Below, piece by piece: positions 1-5,269 of a stretch of DNA of 8,441 bases. A program made the position numbers and the translations under genes. Under the pieces are notes generated by a model, which was not told the origin of the DNA, ran no database searches, and saw only the letters and a list, made by a program, of their open reading frames with translations. The stretch is from Pseudolabrys sp. GTDB taxonomy: Bacteria; Pseudomonadota; Alphaproteobacteria; Rhizobiales; Xanthobacteraceae. Location of the stretch: positions 1-8,441 of the forward strand of contig JAQSCR010000584.1 in the NCBI GenBank assembly GCA_029945495.1, in the 5' to 3' direction. Every line of letters begins with the position of its first letter. Position 1 is the first letter of the stretch.

Positions 1-73
1 TCAGTGAGGCGGTGTTCTGCAGCGAAAGCAAATTCGCCCGGACGCCGGCGGAGAGAGTAATAGCGGATGACAT
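1..73 (-). CDS. fliC: Flagellin, N-terminal end only (gene continues past the window edge)
   Basis: Only the first 24 codons are present. Reading leftwards from the ATG at 73, the protein begins MSSAITLSAGVRANLLSLQ, followed by NTASL. This is the start of a flagellin D0 helix of the type found in Bradyrhizobium and relatives (the S-A-I-T-L-S and N-L-L-S-L-Q-N blocks). Flagellin is exported through the flagellar type III apparatus and polymerises into the filament, with the D0 helices packing in the core. The start is supported by a GAAAGG ribosome site at 81-86, seven bases upstream. A flagellin fits the flgI/flgJ/fliX cluster nearby. The bulk of the protein lies outside the window, so the paralog class cannot be judged. 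Confidence 0.85.
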   Translation of the reverse strand, partial: MSSAITLSAGVRANLLSLQNTASL

Positions 74-186
74 GTCAAAACCTTTCTGGTTTGCCGTACT
101 GGCATTTGAGCGCGCGCCAATCTTAGGAGTTGGCGTGTGCCTCGGGCTGAAGCTCTCATACGGAGTGTAACGGGAGGTAAAAGCGT

Positions 187-205
187 ATGGTTAATGAGAT
201 GATAA
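187..205 (-). promoter_or_regulatory. CtrA-like box upstream of flagellin
   Basis: On the minus strand the sequence reads TTAT, seven bases, then TTAACCAT. The known CtrA consensus in alphaproteobacteria is TTAA-N7-TTAAC, so one half is perfect and the other has one mismatch. It lies about 115 bases upstream of the flagellin ATG and in its orientation. The box before fliX has the same TTAACCAT half and the same spacing. Binding is inferred, not shown. Confidence 0.45.
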
Positions 206-250
206 CGGCGAAAAATCTGTGTGCGGTTTACTGCCGTTAATTTTCACCGC

Positions 251-278
251 GCGCTAACCACGGTTAGCGCATGGTTAG
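251..278. repeat. CTAACC cluster: inverted repeat plus one direct copy
   Basis: Positions 251-270 form a hyphenated palindrome with 9-bp arms (GCGCTAACC, two bases, GGTTAGCGC). A third copy of GGTTAGC follows at 273-279. The two same-strand copies (262-268 and 273-279) start 11 bases apart, about one helical turn. On the minus strand they read CTAA-N7-CTAACC, a degenerate version of the CtrA box geometry. This may be an operator in the flagellin upstream region or a hairpin; which one is not known. Confidence 0.4.
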
Positions 279-292
279 CCACTACGCCACCT

Positions 293-310
293 GCGCGGCG
301 AAAGCCGCGC
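293..310. other. GC-rich hairpin with GAAA tetraloop
   Basis: A perfect 7-bp stem GCGCGGC/GCCGCGC closes a GAAA loop (a stable GNRA tetraloop if transcribed on the plus strand). No T-run follows on either strand, so it is not a standard intrinsic terminator. A smaller inverted repeat, ACGAAA-AA-TTTCGT, follows at 324-337. It lies in the 630-base gap between flagellin and the 706 gene. Confidence 0.4.
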
Positions 311-339
311 GGGTAAAAATCAAACGAAAAATTTCGTCT

Positions 340-700
340 CGATAAGATTGATGCGCCCGAGACAGATCAGATTTGCCTTAATCAGCACAACCCACTTTTG
401 CCGCTGCATGGTCGAATGCGAGCTATTGACCGGTACCTGGTCCGTGGAGCGCATCATGGCCAGCGGCACCGTGCCGCGCTTAAAGGCCGAACAACCGAAC
501 ACATGGCTGCACCGATCAACGCTAGTAAACGTGAAGATTGCTCTTGCCAACTCGAAGGCGTCTACACACGGCACGAGGCGGACGGGCCACCTCATGCGAC
601 CGATGTCGGTTATCAGGGCGCACCTGCATAGGCGCGCGCGTAAGTGTCCCCCTAACGGCCGATTAACTTTAAGGCCATAGGGTAGGTCGTCTGGAAAAGC
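340..700. other. Non-coding or degenerate stretch, no gene supported
   Basis: Several short overlapping reading frames exist on both strands, but none has a convincing ribosome site or a domain I recognise. The plus-strand frame starting near 348 contains a segment around T-W-L-H that gives a weak impression of the dispersed repeats or decayed genes common between genes in Bradyrhizobium. This cannot be confirmed here. The last bases (691-705) must contain the leader of the gene starting at 706. Confidence 0.3.
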
Positions 701-705
701 ATGAT

Positions 706-1032
706 ATGGCTGACATATTTTCAAGTTCATCTAATTCTTCGGTCAGCAAACTGCAGGCCGCTCTGACGGCAGCTAATTCAAGATTCGCTGCTGCTCAGCA
801 GAACAGGATCAGCGGGCTGGCAACCCTAGCGGCCAAGGCCGGCCTCGCCCGTATCAATGCAAAACGCAAGGCCCAGAGCGCGTCGATGCTCAAGCAGATC
901 GACAGCGCGCAAGCCTATATGAATCAGGCTAAGGTCGCCGACGAAATGAAGAAGAAGTATTACGTTTATACGCTGCCGGCGGTCATCGTGGAGACTTCGA
1001 CGTCGACACCGACCGTCGACACTACGGCGTAA
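706..1032 (+). CDS. Hypothetical protein inside the flagellar cluster (108 aa)
   Basis: I do not recognise this family. The protein has a Ser-rich start (MADIFSSSSNSS), then an Ala/Gln/Lys-rich stretch from about residue 14 to 87 that is probably all helical. The C-terminus (about 88-108) is Val/Thr-rich and ends in Thr-Thr-Ala. There is no signal peptide or membrane segment and no Cys. The start at 706 has only a weak GGAAAAG about nine bases upstream. Orderly third-position GC and a single open frame support coding. It is convergent with the flgN-like gene and lies between flagellin and the flgI operon, so a flagellum-related role is possible from context only. It may equally be an unrelated cytoplasmic protein. 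Confidence 0.6.
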   Translation: MADIFSSSSNSSVSKLQAALTAANSRFAAAQQNRISGLATLAAKAGLARINAKRKAQSASMLKQIDSAQAYMNQAKVADEMKKKYYVYTLPAVIVETSTSTPTVDTTA

Positions 1033-1089
1033 GCCGATTTGGCGCCTTCAGCGCCGCTTCGATCAGTGTGCCGGGCCAAAATCGGCCCG
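1033..1089. terminator. Candidate bidirectional terminator between convergent genes
   Basis: GCCGATTTGGC at 1033-1043 can pair with GCCAAAATCGGC at 1075-1086, an 11-bp stem with one bulged A. Alternative smaller hairpins are GGCGC-CTTCA-GCGCC (1041-1055) and CGGGCC-AAAATC-GGCCCG (1072-1089). It begins right after the stop of the 706 gene and lies about 60 bases beyond the stop of the convergent flgN-like gene. There is no T-tract, so intrinsic termination is uncertain. Confidence 0.35.
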
Positions 1090-1147
1090 CCTGTGTGTCA
1101 TCCGGAGAACGCAGGGATCGATTGCCGATCGAAATTGAAACGAAAAT

Positions 1148-1630
1148 CTAGAGTGACTTGCTGATCGCCAGCGGCTGGCTGGTCTTGCTGCCCGGCGTAT
1201 TGGCGCGGCCGGTCGCGCCGTAGGTCGATGGCATCTGCTTGCGTGCCAGTTCGCCGGAGACGCCGCGGATGATGCCTTCGGACACCGCGTGCGCGGTCGC
1301 CAGCACGGTCAGGTTGGTCTGCAGCAGGGTGCGGAACGCGTCGTGCCGCCGGCGCAGGCGCTTGAGCGCGTCGGGCAGGCTCTTTGCGACGATATCCTGG
1401 GCCGCCTTGACCCGCTCGCTTTCGGCGGCATAGGCCCGGGCGAGTTCGACCTTGGCGCCGTCGTTCTGGACGGCGTCGTGCAACTTGCCGGCGCGGACCT
1501 GCGCGGTTTCCTGTTCGACCGTTTCGACCAGGCGGTCCATGATCGTATTCAGATTGGCGATGGCGCGTTCGGCTTCGCTGACGCTTGCGATCGGGGTGGG
1601 CTTGGCAACAGGTTGCCGGGGCGGGTTCAC
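1148..1630 (-). CDS. flgN: FlgN-like flagellar protein (160 aa)
   Basis: Third gene of the flgI-flgJ operon. The protein is almost entirely helical, with a charged helical segment at about 18-85 (A-I-A-N-L-N-T-I-M-D-R-L-V-E-T-V-E-Q-E) and a second helix at 86-130. The C-terminal tail contains TYGATGR (137-142) and PLAISKSL (153-160), which I associate with the alphaproteobacterial FlgN family. FlgN proteins are cytoplasmic chaperones that deliver the hook-filament junction proteins FlgK and FlgL to the export apparatus. That role is family knowledge and the assignment is moderate. The start is GTG at 1630: a strong GGAGG lies seven to eight bases upstream, and the GTG overlaps the flgJ stop by four bases (GTGA), indicating translational coupling. 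A longer in-frame start was not preferred because of this. Confidence 0.7.
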   Translation of the reverse strand: MNPPRQPVAKPTPIASVSEAERAIANLNTIMDRLVETVEQETAQVRAGKLHDAVQNDGAKVELARAYAAESERVKAAQDIVAKSLPDALKRLRRRHDAFRTLLQTNLTVLATAHAVSEGIIRGVSGELARKQMPSTYGATGRANTPGSKTSQPLAISKSL

Positions 1631-1995
1631 GAGCGGACCTCCTGCTGGGCGAGCAACGTTCCATAGACCTGATCGGCGATGCCGATGCCGCCGGCCTTGG
1701 CAAAACCCTTGGCGAATTCATCGGTCAGGAACGAACGCCAGATGCCGGTCGCGCCATTGCCGCCCATCGGGCCTTCGCCCTGCAGGCCGGTGAACATTTG
1801 CTGCACCATGCTGTTGAGGAACACGCCCTCGAAATCCTGCGCGGCCGCTTTCGCCTTGGTCTTGCTAGCGTCAGAGAAATTGGCGCCGGGGACGGCGGCC
1901 TTGAGCCTGGTGGCGCCTTGCGCATTGTTCTTGAGCAGATCGACGGCATTCATGCCGGGCGCGGGCAGGGAGGTGGGGGCTGACATGCTTCCCAT
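1627..1995 (-). CDS. flgJ: FlgJ-type rod-binding protein, short form (122 aa)
   Basis: The protein has a flexible N-terminus rich in Ala/Pro, then the FlgJ rod-binding domain at about 47-115. Its hallmarks are A-A-Q-D-F-E-G-V-F-L-N-S-M-V-Q-Q-M-F (51-68), then G-I-W-R-S-F-L-T-D-E-F-A-K and G-G-I-G-I-A-D-Q-V. It acts in the periplasm as the cap or scaffold for rod assembly. The enterobacterial C-terminal peptidoglycan hydrolase domain is absent, as is usual for alphaproteobacterial FlgJ, so wall opening must be done by another enzyme. The ATG at 1995 overlaps the flgI stop by one base (TGATG) and has GAGG seven bases upstream. An internal ATG at 1986 is a weaker alternative. The much longer open frame extending upstream is only a shadow of flgI. 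Confidence 0.88.
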   Translation of the reverse strand: MGSMSAPTSLPAPGMNAVDLLKNNAQGATRLKAAVPGANFSDASKTKAKAAAQDFEGVFLNSMVQQMFTGLQGEGPMGGNGATGIWRSFLTDEFAKGFAKAGGIGIADQVYGTLLAQQEVRS

Positions 1996-3107
1996 CACAT
2001 CACCTCGATGTCGGCCTGGATGGCGCCGGCGGCCTTGATCGCCTGCAGGATGGCGATCAGATCGCGCGGACCAATGCCGAGCGCATTGAGGCCATCGACC
2101 AGTTGCTGCAGCGAGACGCCGTCCTTGACCAAAGCGAGCTTCTTGCCGTCTTCCTGCACGCCGATCCTTGTGCGCGGAACTACGGTCGTGGTGCCGCCAC
2201 GTGAGAACGGCGATGGCTGGCTGACCTGGGCGTTCTCGGTAATGGTGACGGTGAGGTTGCCCTGGGCGACCGCGACCATGGAGACGCGGACATCGCGGCC
2301 CATGACGATGATGCCGGAGCGCTCGTCGATGACGATCTTGGCTGAGAGATCGGGCTCGACCTGGAGCTGTTCGATCTCGGTCAGCAGCGAGATGACGTTG
2401 CCGCGATACTGCTGCGGCACGGTAATACCTACCGTGCCGGGATCCAGCGATTCCGCCGTCGGCACGCCGATATAGTCGTTGATTGCCGCGGCAATGCGCT
2501 TGGCCGTGGTGAAGTCCGGATTGCGCAGCGCCATGCGCAGCTGGCTCTGACGATTGAGATTGAATTCGATTTCGCGCTCGATCAGCGCGCCGTTGGCGAT
2601 ACGGCCGACCGTCGGCACGCCGCGCACGATCTTGGCGGCTTCGCCTTCGGCCTGGAAACCGCCGATCGCGACCGAGCCCTGGCCGACCGCGTAGACGTTG
2701 CCGTCGGCGCCCAACAGCGGCGTCACCAGCAGCATGCCGCCTTGCAGGCTCTTGGCGTCGCCAAGAGAAGAGACGGTGATGTCGATGCGGGTGCCCTGGG
2801 TCGAGAAGGCGGGCAGGTTGGCGGTCACCATCACGGCGGCGACGTTGCCGGTGCGCAAGGTCTGGCCGCGGACATTGACGCCGAGCCGTTCCAACATTGC
2901 TTGCAGTGATTGCTTGGTGAACGGAATATTGTTCAGCGTATCGCCGGTCCCGTTGAGACCGACGACGAGGCCGTAGCCGATCAGCTGATTCTGACGCACG
3001 CCCTCGATATTGGCGAGGTCTTTGATGCGCGACGTCGCCCCGGCTGGCGCCGAGACAAACGAGATCAAGAATGCCGCCACAAGGGCGGTGAGGCACGTCC
3101 GCGTCAT
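1995..3107 (-). CDS. flgI: Flagellar P-ring protein FlgI (370 aa)
   Basis: Full-length P-ring protein, which forms the periplasmic bushing of the flagellar motor around the rod in the peptidoglycan layer. A Sec signal peptide covers residues 1-24 (MTRT, hydrophobic L-T-A-L-V-A-A-F-L-I-S-F, then A-G-A). Cleavage before T-S-R-I-K-D-L leaves the conserved mature start, with R-Q-N-Q-L-I-G-Y-G-L-V-V-G-L-N-G-T-G-D following. Near the end the family block L-N-A-L-G-I-G-P-R-D-L-I-A-I-L-Q-A-I-K-A-A-G-A is intact. Length is as expected (~370). ATG at 3107 is chosen over the GTG at 3110 because GGGGAG sits five bases before the ATG but only two before the GTG. It is the first gene of the flgI-flgJ-flgN operon and divergent from fliX, the same arrangement as reported in Caulobacter. 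Confidence 0.97.
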   Translation of the reverse strand: MTRTCLTALVAAFLISFVSAPAGATSRIKDLANIEGVRQNQLIGYGLVVGLNGTGDTLNNIPFTKQSLQAMLERLGVNVRGQTLRTGNVAAVMVTANLPAFSTQGTRIDITVSSLGDAKSLQGGMLLVTPLLGADGNVYAVGQGSVAIGGFQAEGEAAKIVRGVPTVGRIANGALIEREIEFNLNRQSQLRMALRNPDFTTAKRIAAAINDYIGVPTAESLDPGTVGITVPQQYRGNVISLLTEIEQLQVEPDLSAKIVIDERSGIIVMGRDVRVSMVAVAQGNLTVTITENAQVSQPSPFSRGGTTTVVPRTRIGVQEDGKKLALVKDGVSLQQLVDGLNALGIGPRDLIAILQAIKAAGAIQADIEVM

Positions 3108-3275
3108 CACTGCTCCCCAATGTGACCGGTTGACCCATTGAGTAAAGCGAACGCCGTGCCAACTCGGTCTGACAGCTTAAGCATTTGAAAATACACATGT
3201 TTCAGGATCGGGGCTGCGGACGCGACCGCCGCCCACCCGGCAGCAATGGTCCGCTCCGGCAGATTTTGCCGGGCA

Positions 3276-3294
3276 TTTACCGGGGGTTAACCAT
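3276..3294 (+). promoter_or_regulatory. CtrA-like box in the fliX/flgI divergent region
   Basis: The sequence reads TTTA, seven bases, then TTAACCAT, against the CtrA consensus TTAA-N7-TTAAC (one mismatch). It is 59 bases upstream of the fliX ATG and about 170 bases from the flgI ATG. In Caulobacter the fliX gene is CtrA-regulated and lies next to divergent flgI (established knowledge). The same architecture with a near-perfect box makes CtrA control of fliX likely here, but it is inferred. Confidence 0.6.
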
Positions 3295-3352
3295 AAAAGT
3301 GCAGGTTCCAGACATCGGGGGACCGATTTTTTTTCGGCTGGGGCCAATTGCC

Positions 3353-3769
3353 ATGCGCATTTACGGTTCGAACGGAGCAGGGCTTGCTGCAAAGCCGAAT
3401 GCTGCGCGCCGCGCGGCTTCGGGCGGCTTTTCGGTCAGTGAGCCAGAGACGCCGCACAATACGCCAGCCACCACTTCGTTGCGCGCGGTATCCAGCCTCG
3501 ACAGCCTGATGGCCCTGCAGGGCATCGAGAGCCCGACCGAACGCAAGAAGCGCGCGGTCGTCAAAGGCCGCCGGGCACTCGACGTGCTCGACGACCTCAA
3601 GCTCGGCATGCTCGACGGCAGTCTCGACAGCTCGACCATTGCCCGTCTCAAGGTGGCGGCCGATGGCCTGTCCGAAGGCACCGGCGACCCCGGCCTGGAC
3701 GCGGTGATGGGCGAGATCGACCTTCGCGTCGCGGTGGAAATCGCCAAAGCTAGCGTCCGGCAGGCCTGA
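3353..3769 (+). CDS. fliX: Flagellar assembly regulator FliX (138 aa)
   Basis: FliX is an alphaproteobacterial regulator. In Caulobacter it is membrane-associated and couples completion of early flagellar structures to the sigma54 activator FlbD. The protein starts MRIYGSNG, the typical FliX N-terminus, followed by an Ala/Ser-rich linker to about residue 60. The conserved C-terminal helical block covers about 75-138, with A-L-D-V-L-D-D-L-K-L-G-M-L-D-G and L-D-A-V-M-G-E-I-D-L-R-V-A-V-E. Length matches the family (~140). ATG at 3353 is chosen because upstream codons (back to 3185) do not look like FliX and run through the CtrA-like box. The ribosome site is poor (GGGG at 3340-3343). It is divergent from flgI and followed by dksA on the same strand after 160 bases with its own promoter candidate. 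Confidence 0.88.
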   Translation: MRIYGSNGAGLAAKPNAARRAASGGFSVSEPETPHNTPATTSLRAVSSLDSLMALQGIESPTERKKRAVVKGRRALDVLDDLKLGMLDGSLDSSTIARLKVAADGLSEGTGDPGLDAVMGEIDLRVAVEIAKASVRQA

Positions 3770-3854
3770 CCCGTCCCGTCCCGGGTTCCCGTTTCCGACC
3801 GAAGTCATTGAGCCTTCACAATAATCTGTCAGGACCACGGCGCACAGGCAGATG

Positions 3855-3883
3855 TTGTGGCCTGCGTGGCGGCCGTATATAAG
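3855..3883 (+). promoter_or_regulatory. Candidate sigma70 promoter for dksA
   Basis: TTGTGG at 3855-3860 and TATAAG at 3878-3883 are separated by 17 bases. The -10 matches TATAAT at five of six positions and the -35 matches TTGACA at three of six. Transcription would begin near 3890, about 40 bases before the first dksA start codon, giving dksA expression independent of fliX. Confidence 0.35.
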
Positions 3884-3931
3884 CCTGCCGCACCGGGAGG
3901 GGACTTCTCTTCATAGAACACAATAAGAAGC

Positions 3932-4360
3932 ATGGGAGTCAGTGGGATGTTGGCCAAAGTTAAGCCTTATCGGCCGTCCGATAAGGAGCCTTTCATGAAT
4001 GAGCGCCAGCGCGAGTATTTTCGCGCGAAACTGATTGCCTGGCGCGAAGACATTCTGAAGGAAGCAAAAGAAACGCTCCTGCATCTGCAGGAAGAGAATG
4101 TGAACCATCCGGACCTCGCCGACCGCGCCTCTTCGGAGACCGACCGATCGATCGAACTGCGGTCGCGCGACCGCCAGCGAAAGCTGATCGCCAAGATCGA
4201 CGAAGCGCTCGGCCGCATCGACGACGGCACCTACGGCTATTGCGAGGAAACCGGCGAGCCGATCTCGTTGCGCCGGCTGGAGGCACGCCCGATCGCGACT
4301 TTGTCGGTCGAGGCGCAGGAACGCCACGAGCGGCGCGAGAAAGTCTACCGCGACGACTGA
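3932..4360 (+). CDS. dksA: RNA polymerase-binding protein DksA (142 aa)
   Basis: DksA binds the RNA polymerase secondary channel and, with ppGpp, resets promoter activity during the stringent response. The coiled coil covers about 26-98. Its tip carries D61-L-A-D64-R-A66, the D-x-x-D-x-A signature needed for activity. The globular part contains G-Y-C104-E-E-T-G-E-P-I and L-R-R-L-E-A-R-P. Of the four zinc cysteines in Escherichia coli DksA only the first remains; the others are T, S and A by alignment to the C-x2-C...C-x2-C motif. It is therefore a zinc-free, single-Cys form as seen in other alphaproteobacteria. The start could be 3932, 3947 (better ribosome site, GGGAG eight bases upstream) or 3995 (MNERQREYF). 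I kept the longest because the upstream codons read well. It ends just before a strong terminator. Confidence 0.93.
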   Translation: MGVSGMLAKVKPYRPSDKEPFMNERQREYFRAKLIAWREDILKEAKETLLHLQEENVNHPDLADRASSETDRSIELRSRDRQRKLIAKIDEALGRIDDGTYGYCEETGEPISLRRLEARPIATLSVEAQERHERREKVYRDD

Positions 4361-4388
4361 GACGGCACTTAACGCACGGAAAGATATG

Positions 4389-4424
4389 AAGAATGCCCGG
4401 CGGCGACGCCGGGCATTCTTATTT
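4389..4424. terminator. Strong hairpin terminator after dksA, probably bidirectional
   Basis: AAGAATGCCCGGCG (4389-4402) pairs perfectly with CGCCGGGCATTCTT (4407-4420) around a GCGA loop, a 14-bp stem. The plus strand continues TTATTT. The A/T ends of the stem give each strand a partial U-tract. It lies 28 bases after the dksA stop and 15 bases beyond the stop of the convergent BA14K remnant, so it can serve both. Confidence 0.85.
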
Positions 4425-4439
4425 CGGGCGGATCCCGCG

Positions 4440-4640
4440 CTAGCGGCAATAATGCCGGCGGCCGTCATAGCCGACATAGGTCCCGCTTCGCGGATCGAAC
4501 GAGCGATAACGCGAGAAGCAATAAGAGACCCAATCCGGCGAGCGGCCATAACTCTGACCGTAGACCGGACCGTAATAGCCGGGCGGGTAAAACGGCTGCG
4601 GACCGAAATAGGCCGGCGGTCCGCCATAATAAAGCTGCTG
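4440..4640 (-). pseudogene. BA14K-family protein, 3' remnant (about 66 codons)
   Basis: In the minus frame ending at 4440, codons from about 4640 encode a Tyr/Pro/Gly-rich stretch (Q-Q-L-Y-Y-G-G-P-P-A-Y-F-G-P). It is followed by the BA14K signature: W-V-S-Y-C-F-S-R-Y-R-S-F-D-P-R-S-G-T-Y-V-G-Y-D-G-R-R-H-Y-C-R. BA14K-like proteins are small secreted, lectin-like proteins of Rhizobiales and Brucella, with an N-terminal signal or membrane segment. That segment is missing here: upstream of 4640 the sequence changes abruptly to an IS3-type orfA read in a different frame. An open frame does continue to 4754 by chance, giving an Arg/Ala-rich pseudo N-terminus, but it has no signal peptide and no sensible start. 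I treat the gene as truncated and probably non-functional. Confidence 0.75.
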
Positions 4641-4876
4641 CGCTTGAGCTTGATTACCTCGCGCTTGAGCCGTGCGATCTCGGCCCGCTCGGGCTTCATC
4701 TGACCTTGGCCGGGGAACGCATGCTGCGGGTCGCCCGCAAAAGCCTTCACCCAACTGCGTAGCCGCGACTGATGCACAGACAGGTCTTGCTCGGCCTGTG
4801 CATACGACACGCCGCGCTCCTTGATCAGCTGTACAGCCTCAAGCTTGAACTCGCGTGTAAACGTTCGCCTTTCCAT
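4640..4876 (-). mobile_element. IS3-family transposase OrfA, 5' fragment (79 codons)
   Basis: The minus frame from ATG 4876 (GGAGGTG close upstream) begins MERRTFTREFKLEAVQLIKE. It contains the IS3/IS911-type helix-turn-helix (A-Q-A-E-Q-D-L-S-V-H-Q-S-R-L-R-S-W-V) and the block F-P-G-Q-G-Q-M-K-P-E, leading into the start of the leucine-zipper helix (E-I-A-R-L-K-R-E-V-I-K-L-K). OrfA is the DNA-binding partner that, by frameshifting with OrfB, makes the active transposase. Homology stops after about R79 at ~4640, where BA14K coding sequence takes over in another frame. The rest of orfA, all of orfB and the right end are missing, so the element cannot move itself. The open frame continuing to 3911 is antisense to dksA and is an artefact. 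Confidence 0.85.
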
Positions 4877-4930
4877 GACCCACCTCCGATTCCATTCAAG
4901 AAAGCCCGGTCAGGTCAGGCCAGTTACTGT
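4877..4930 (-). mobile_element. Presumed left end and leader of the truncated IS3-family element
   Basis: Between the orfA start and the XRE gene the minus strand reads GGCCTGACCTGACCGGGC (4921-4904), a tandem CTGACC motif of the kind seen at IS termini, followed by the orfA ribosome site. The exact end cannot be fixed because the matching right inverted repeat and a target duplication are absent from the window. Confidence 0.3.
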
Positions 4931-4962
4931 CAAGGCGCCATAAACCCACACAGCAATGAAAT

Positions 4963-5226
4963 CTATTTTGTTTTTGGTTGTCGATCGCGGAGTCGTACGC
5001 CCGCACCGCCACCATTTTCACCAATGAACTGCACGCCAGCGTTTTCGAGTGTCCGTCGAACCGCCAAATCATTGGCCGTAGTCATCGATGTTTGGAAATC
5101 GCTCACTTCAGCCCGTCGAATCGTGGCGACGCCGATCGACGACCTCTCCGCGAGATCCGCGGCACTCCACTTCAAAAGAGCTCTTGCCGCCCTGATTTGG
5201 GCGCTCGTGAGTGGCTTAACATTCAT
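4963..5226 (-). CDS. XRE-family transcriptional regulator (87 aa)
   Basis: Small one-domain DNA-binding protein of the Cro/CI superfamily. The helix-turn-helix covers about residues 8-60: L-T-S-A-Q-I-R-A-A-R-A-L-L-K-W-S, then D-L-A-E-R-S-S-I-G-V-A-T-I-R-R-A-E. The C-terminal tail V-Q-F-I-G-E-N-G-G-G-A-G-V-R-L-R is typical of a widespread alphaproteobacterial group. There is no dimerisation or protease domain, so it is not a RecA-cleavable CI type. The ATG at 5226 has no clear ribosome site, and an upstream promoter candidate would give a leader of about 25 bases. It is divergent from the Gp157/Rad52 pair, with a 12+12 bp palindrome in between. An autoregulated repressor of that pair is the natural inference; activation is not excluded. 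Confidence 0.85.
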   Translation of the reverse strand: MNVKPLTSAQIRAARALLKWSAADLAERSSIGVATIRRAEVSDFQTSMTTANDLAVRRTLENAGVQFIGENGGGAGVRLRDRQPKTK

Positions 5227-5227
5227 G

Positions 5228-5256
5228 TTGACACGAAGCTCATATGATCATATATA
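5228..5256 (+). promoter_or_regulatory. Sigma70-like promoter for the Gp157-Rad52 pair
   Basis: A perfect -35 hexamer TTGACA at 5228-5233 is followed after 17 bases by TATATA at 5251-5256 (four of six matches to TATAAT). The spacer and -10 lie within the palindromic operator, so a bound repressor would block it. It points at the gene starting at 5330, with a leader of roughly 65 bases. Confidence 0.55.
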
Positions 5257-5269
5257 TATCATATGAGCT
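5237..5269. promoter_or_regulatory. Palindromic operator between the divergent XRE and Gp157 genes
   Basis: AGCTCATATGAT (5237-5248) and its exact inverse ATCATATGAGCT (5258-5269) flank nine AT-only or near AT-only bases. The left arm is nested in a second perfect palindrome, ATATGATCATAT (5242-5253). The site overlaps the -10 regions of both back-to-back promoters. Position and symmetry fit the binding site of the dimeric XRE protein encoded next to it; that pairing is inferred. Confidence 0.7.

Noticed and set aside
202..230. Sigma28-like promoter for flagellin on the minus strand (TAAA-N17-GCCGTTAT).
   Set aside because: The spacing is two bases too long for TAAA-N15-GCCGATAA, the -10 has two mismatches, and it coincides with the better CtrA-like box.
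348..680. Open frame of 110 codons on the plus strand (and 136 codons antisense).
   Set aside because: No ribosome site, unusual composition, and overlapping frames of similar length on both strands; not separable from chance in GC-rich DNA.
2000..3198. Long minus-strand frame running from flgJ upstream through flgI.
   Set aside because: It is the shadow of flgI in another frame; Arg-rich low-complexity translation. Only the part from 1995 down is FlgJ.
3229..3265. Sigma54 -24/-12 promoter for flgI (GG...TTGC on the minus strand).
   Set aside because: The distance between the GG and GC elements is 13 rather than 12 bases and the flanking consensus is poor; no acceptable site was found.
3911..4639. 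Continuation of the orfA frame to 321 codons.
   Set aside because: After residue 79 the frame runs out of frame through BA14K and antisense to dksA; Arg/Ala-rich translation with no OrfB motifs, so it is not a fusion protein.
4386..4703. Plus-strand frame opposite the BA14K remnant and IS fragment.
   Set aside because: It begins inside the dksA terminator and lies antisense to recognisable coding sequence.
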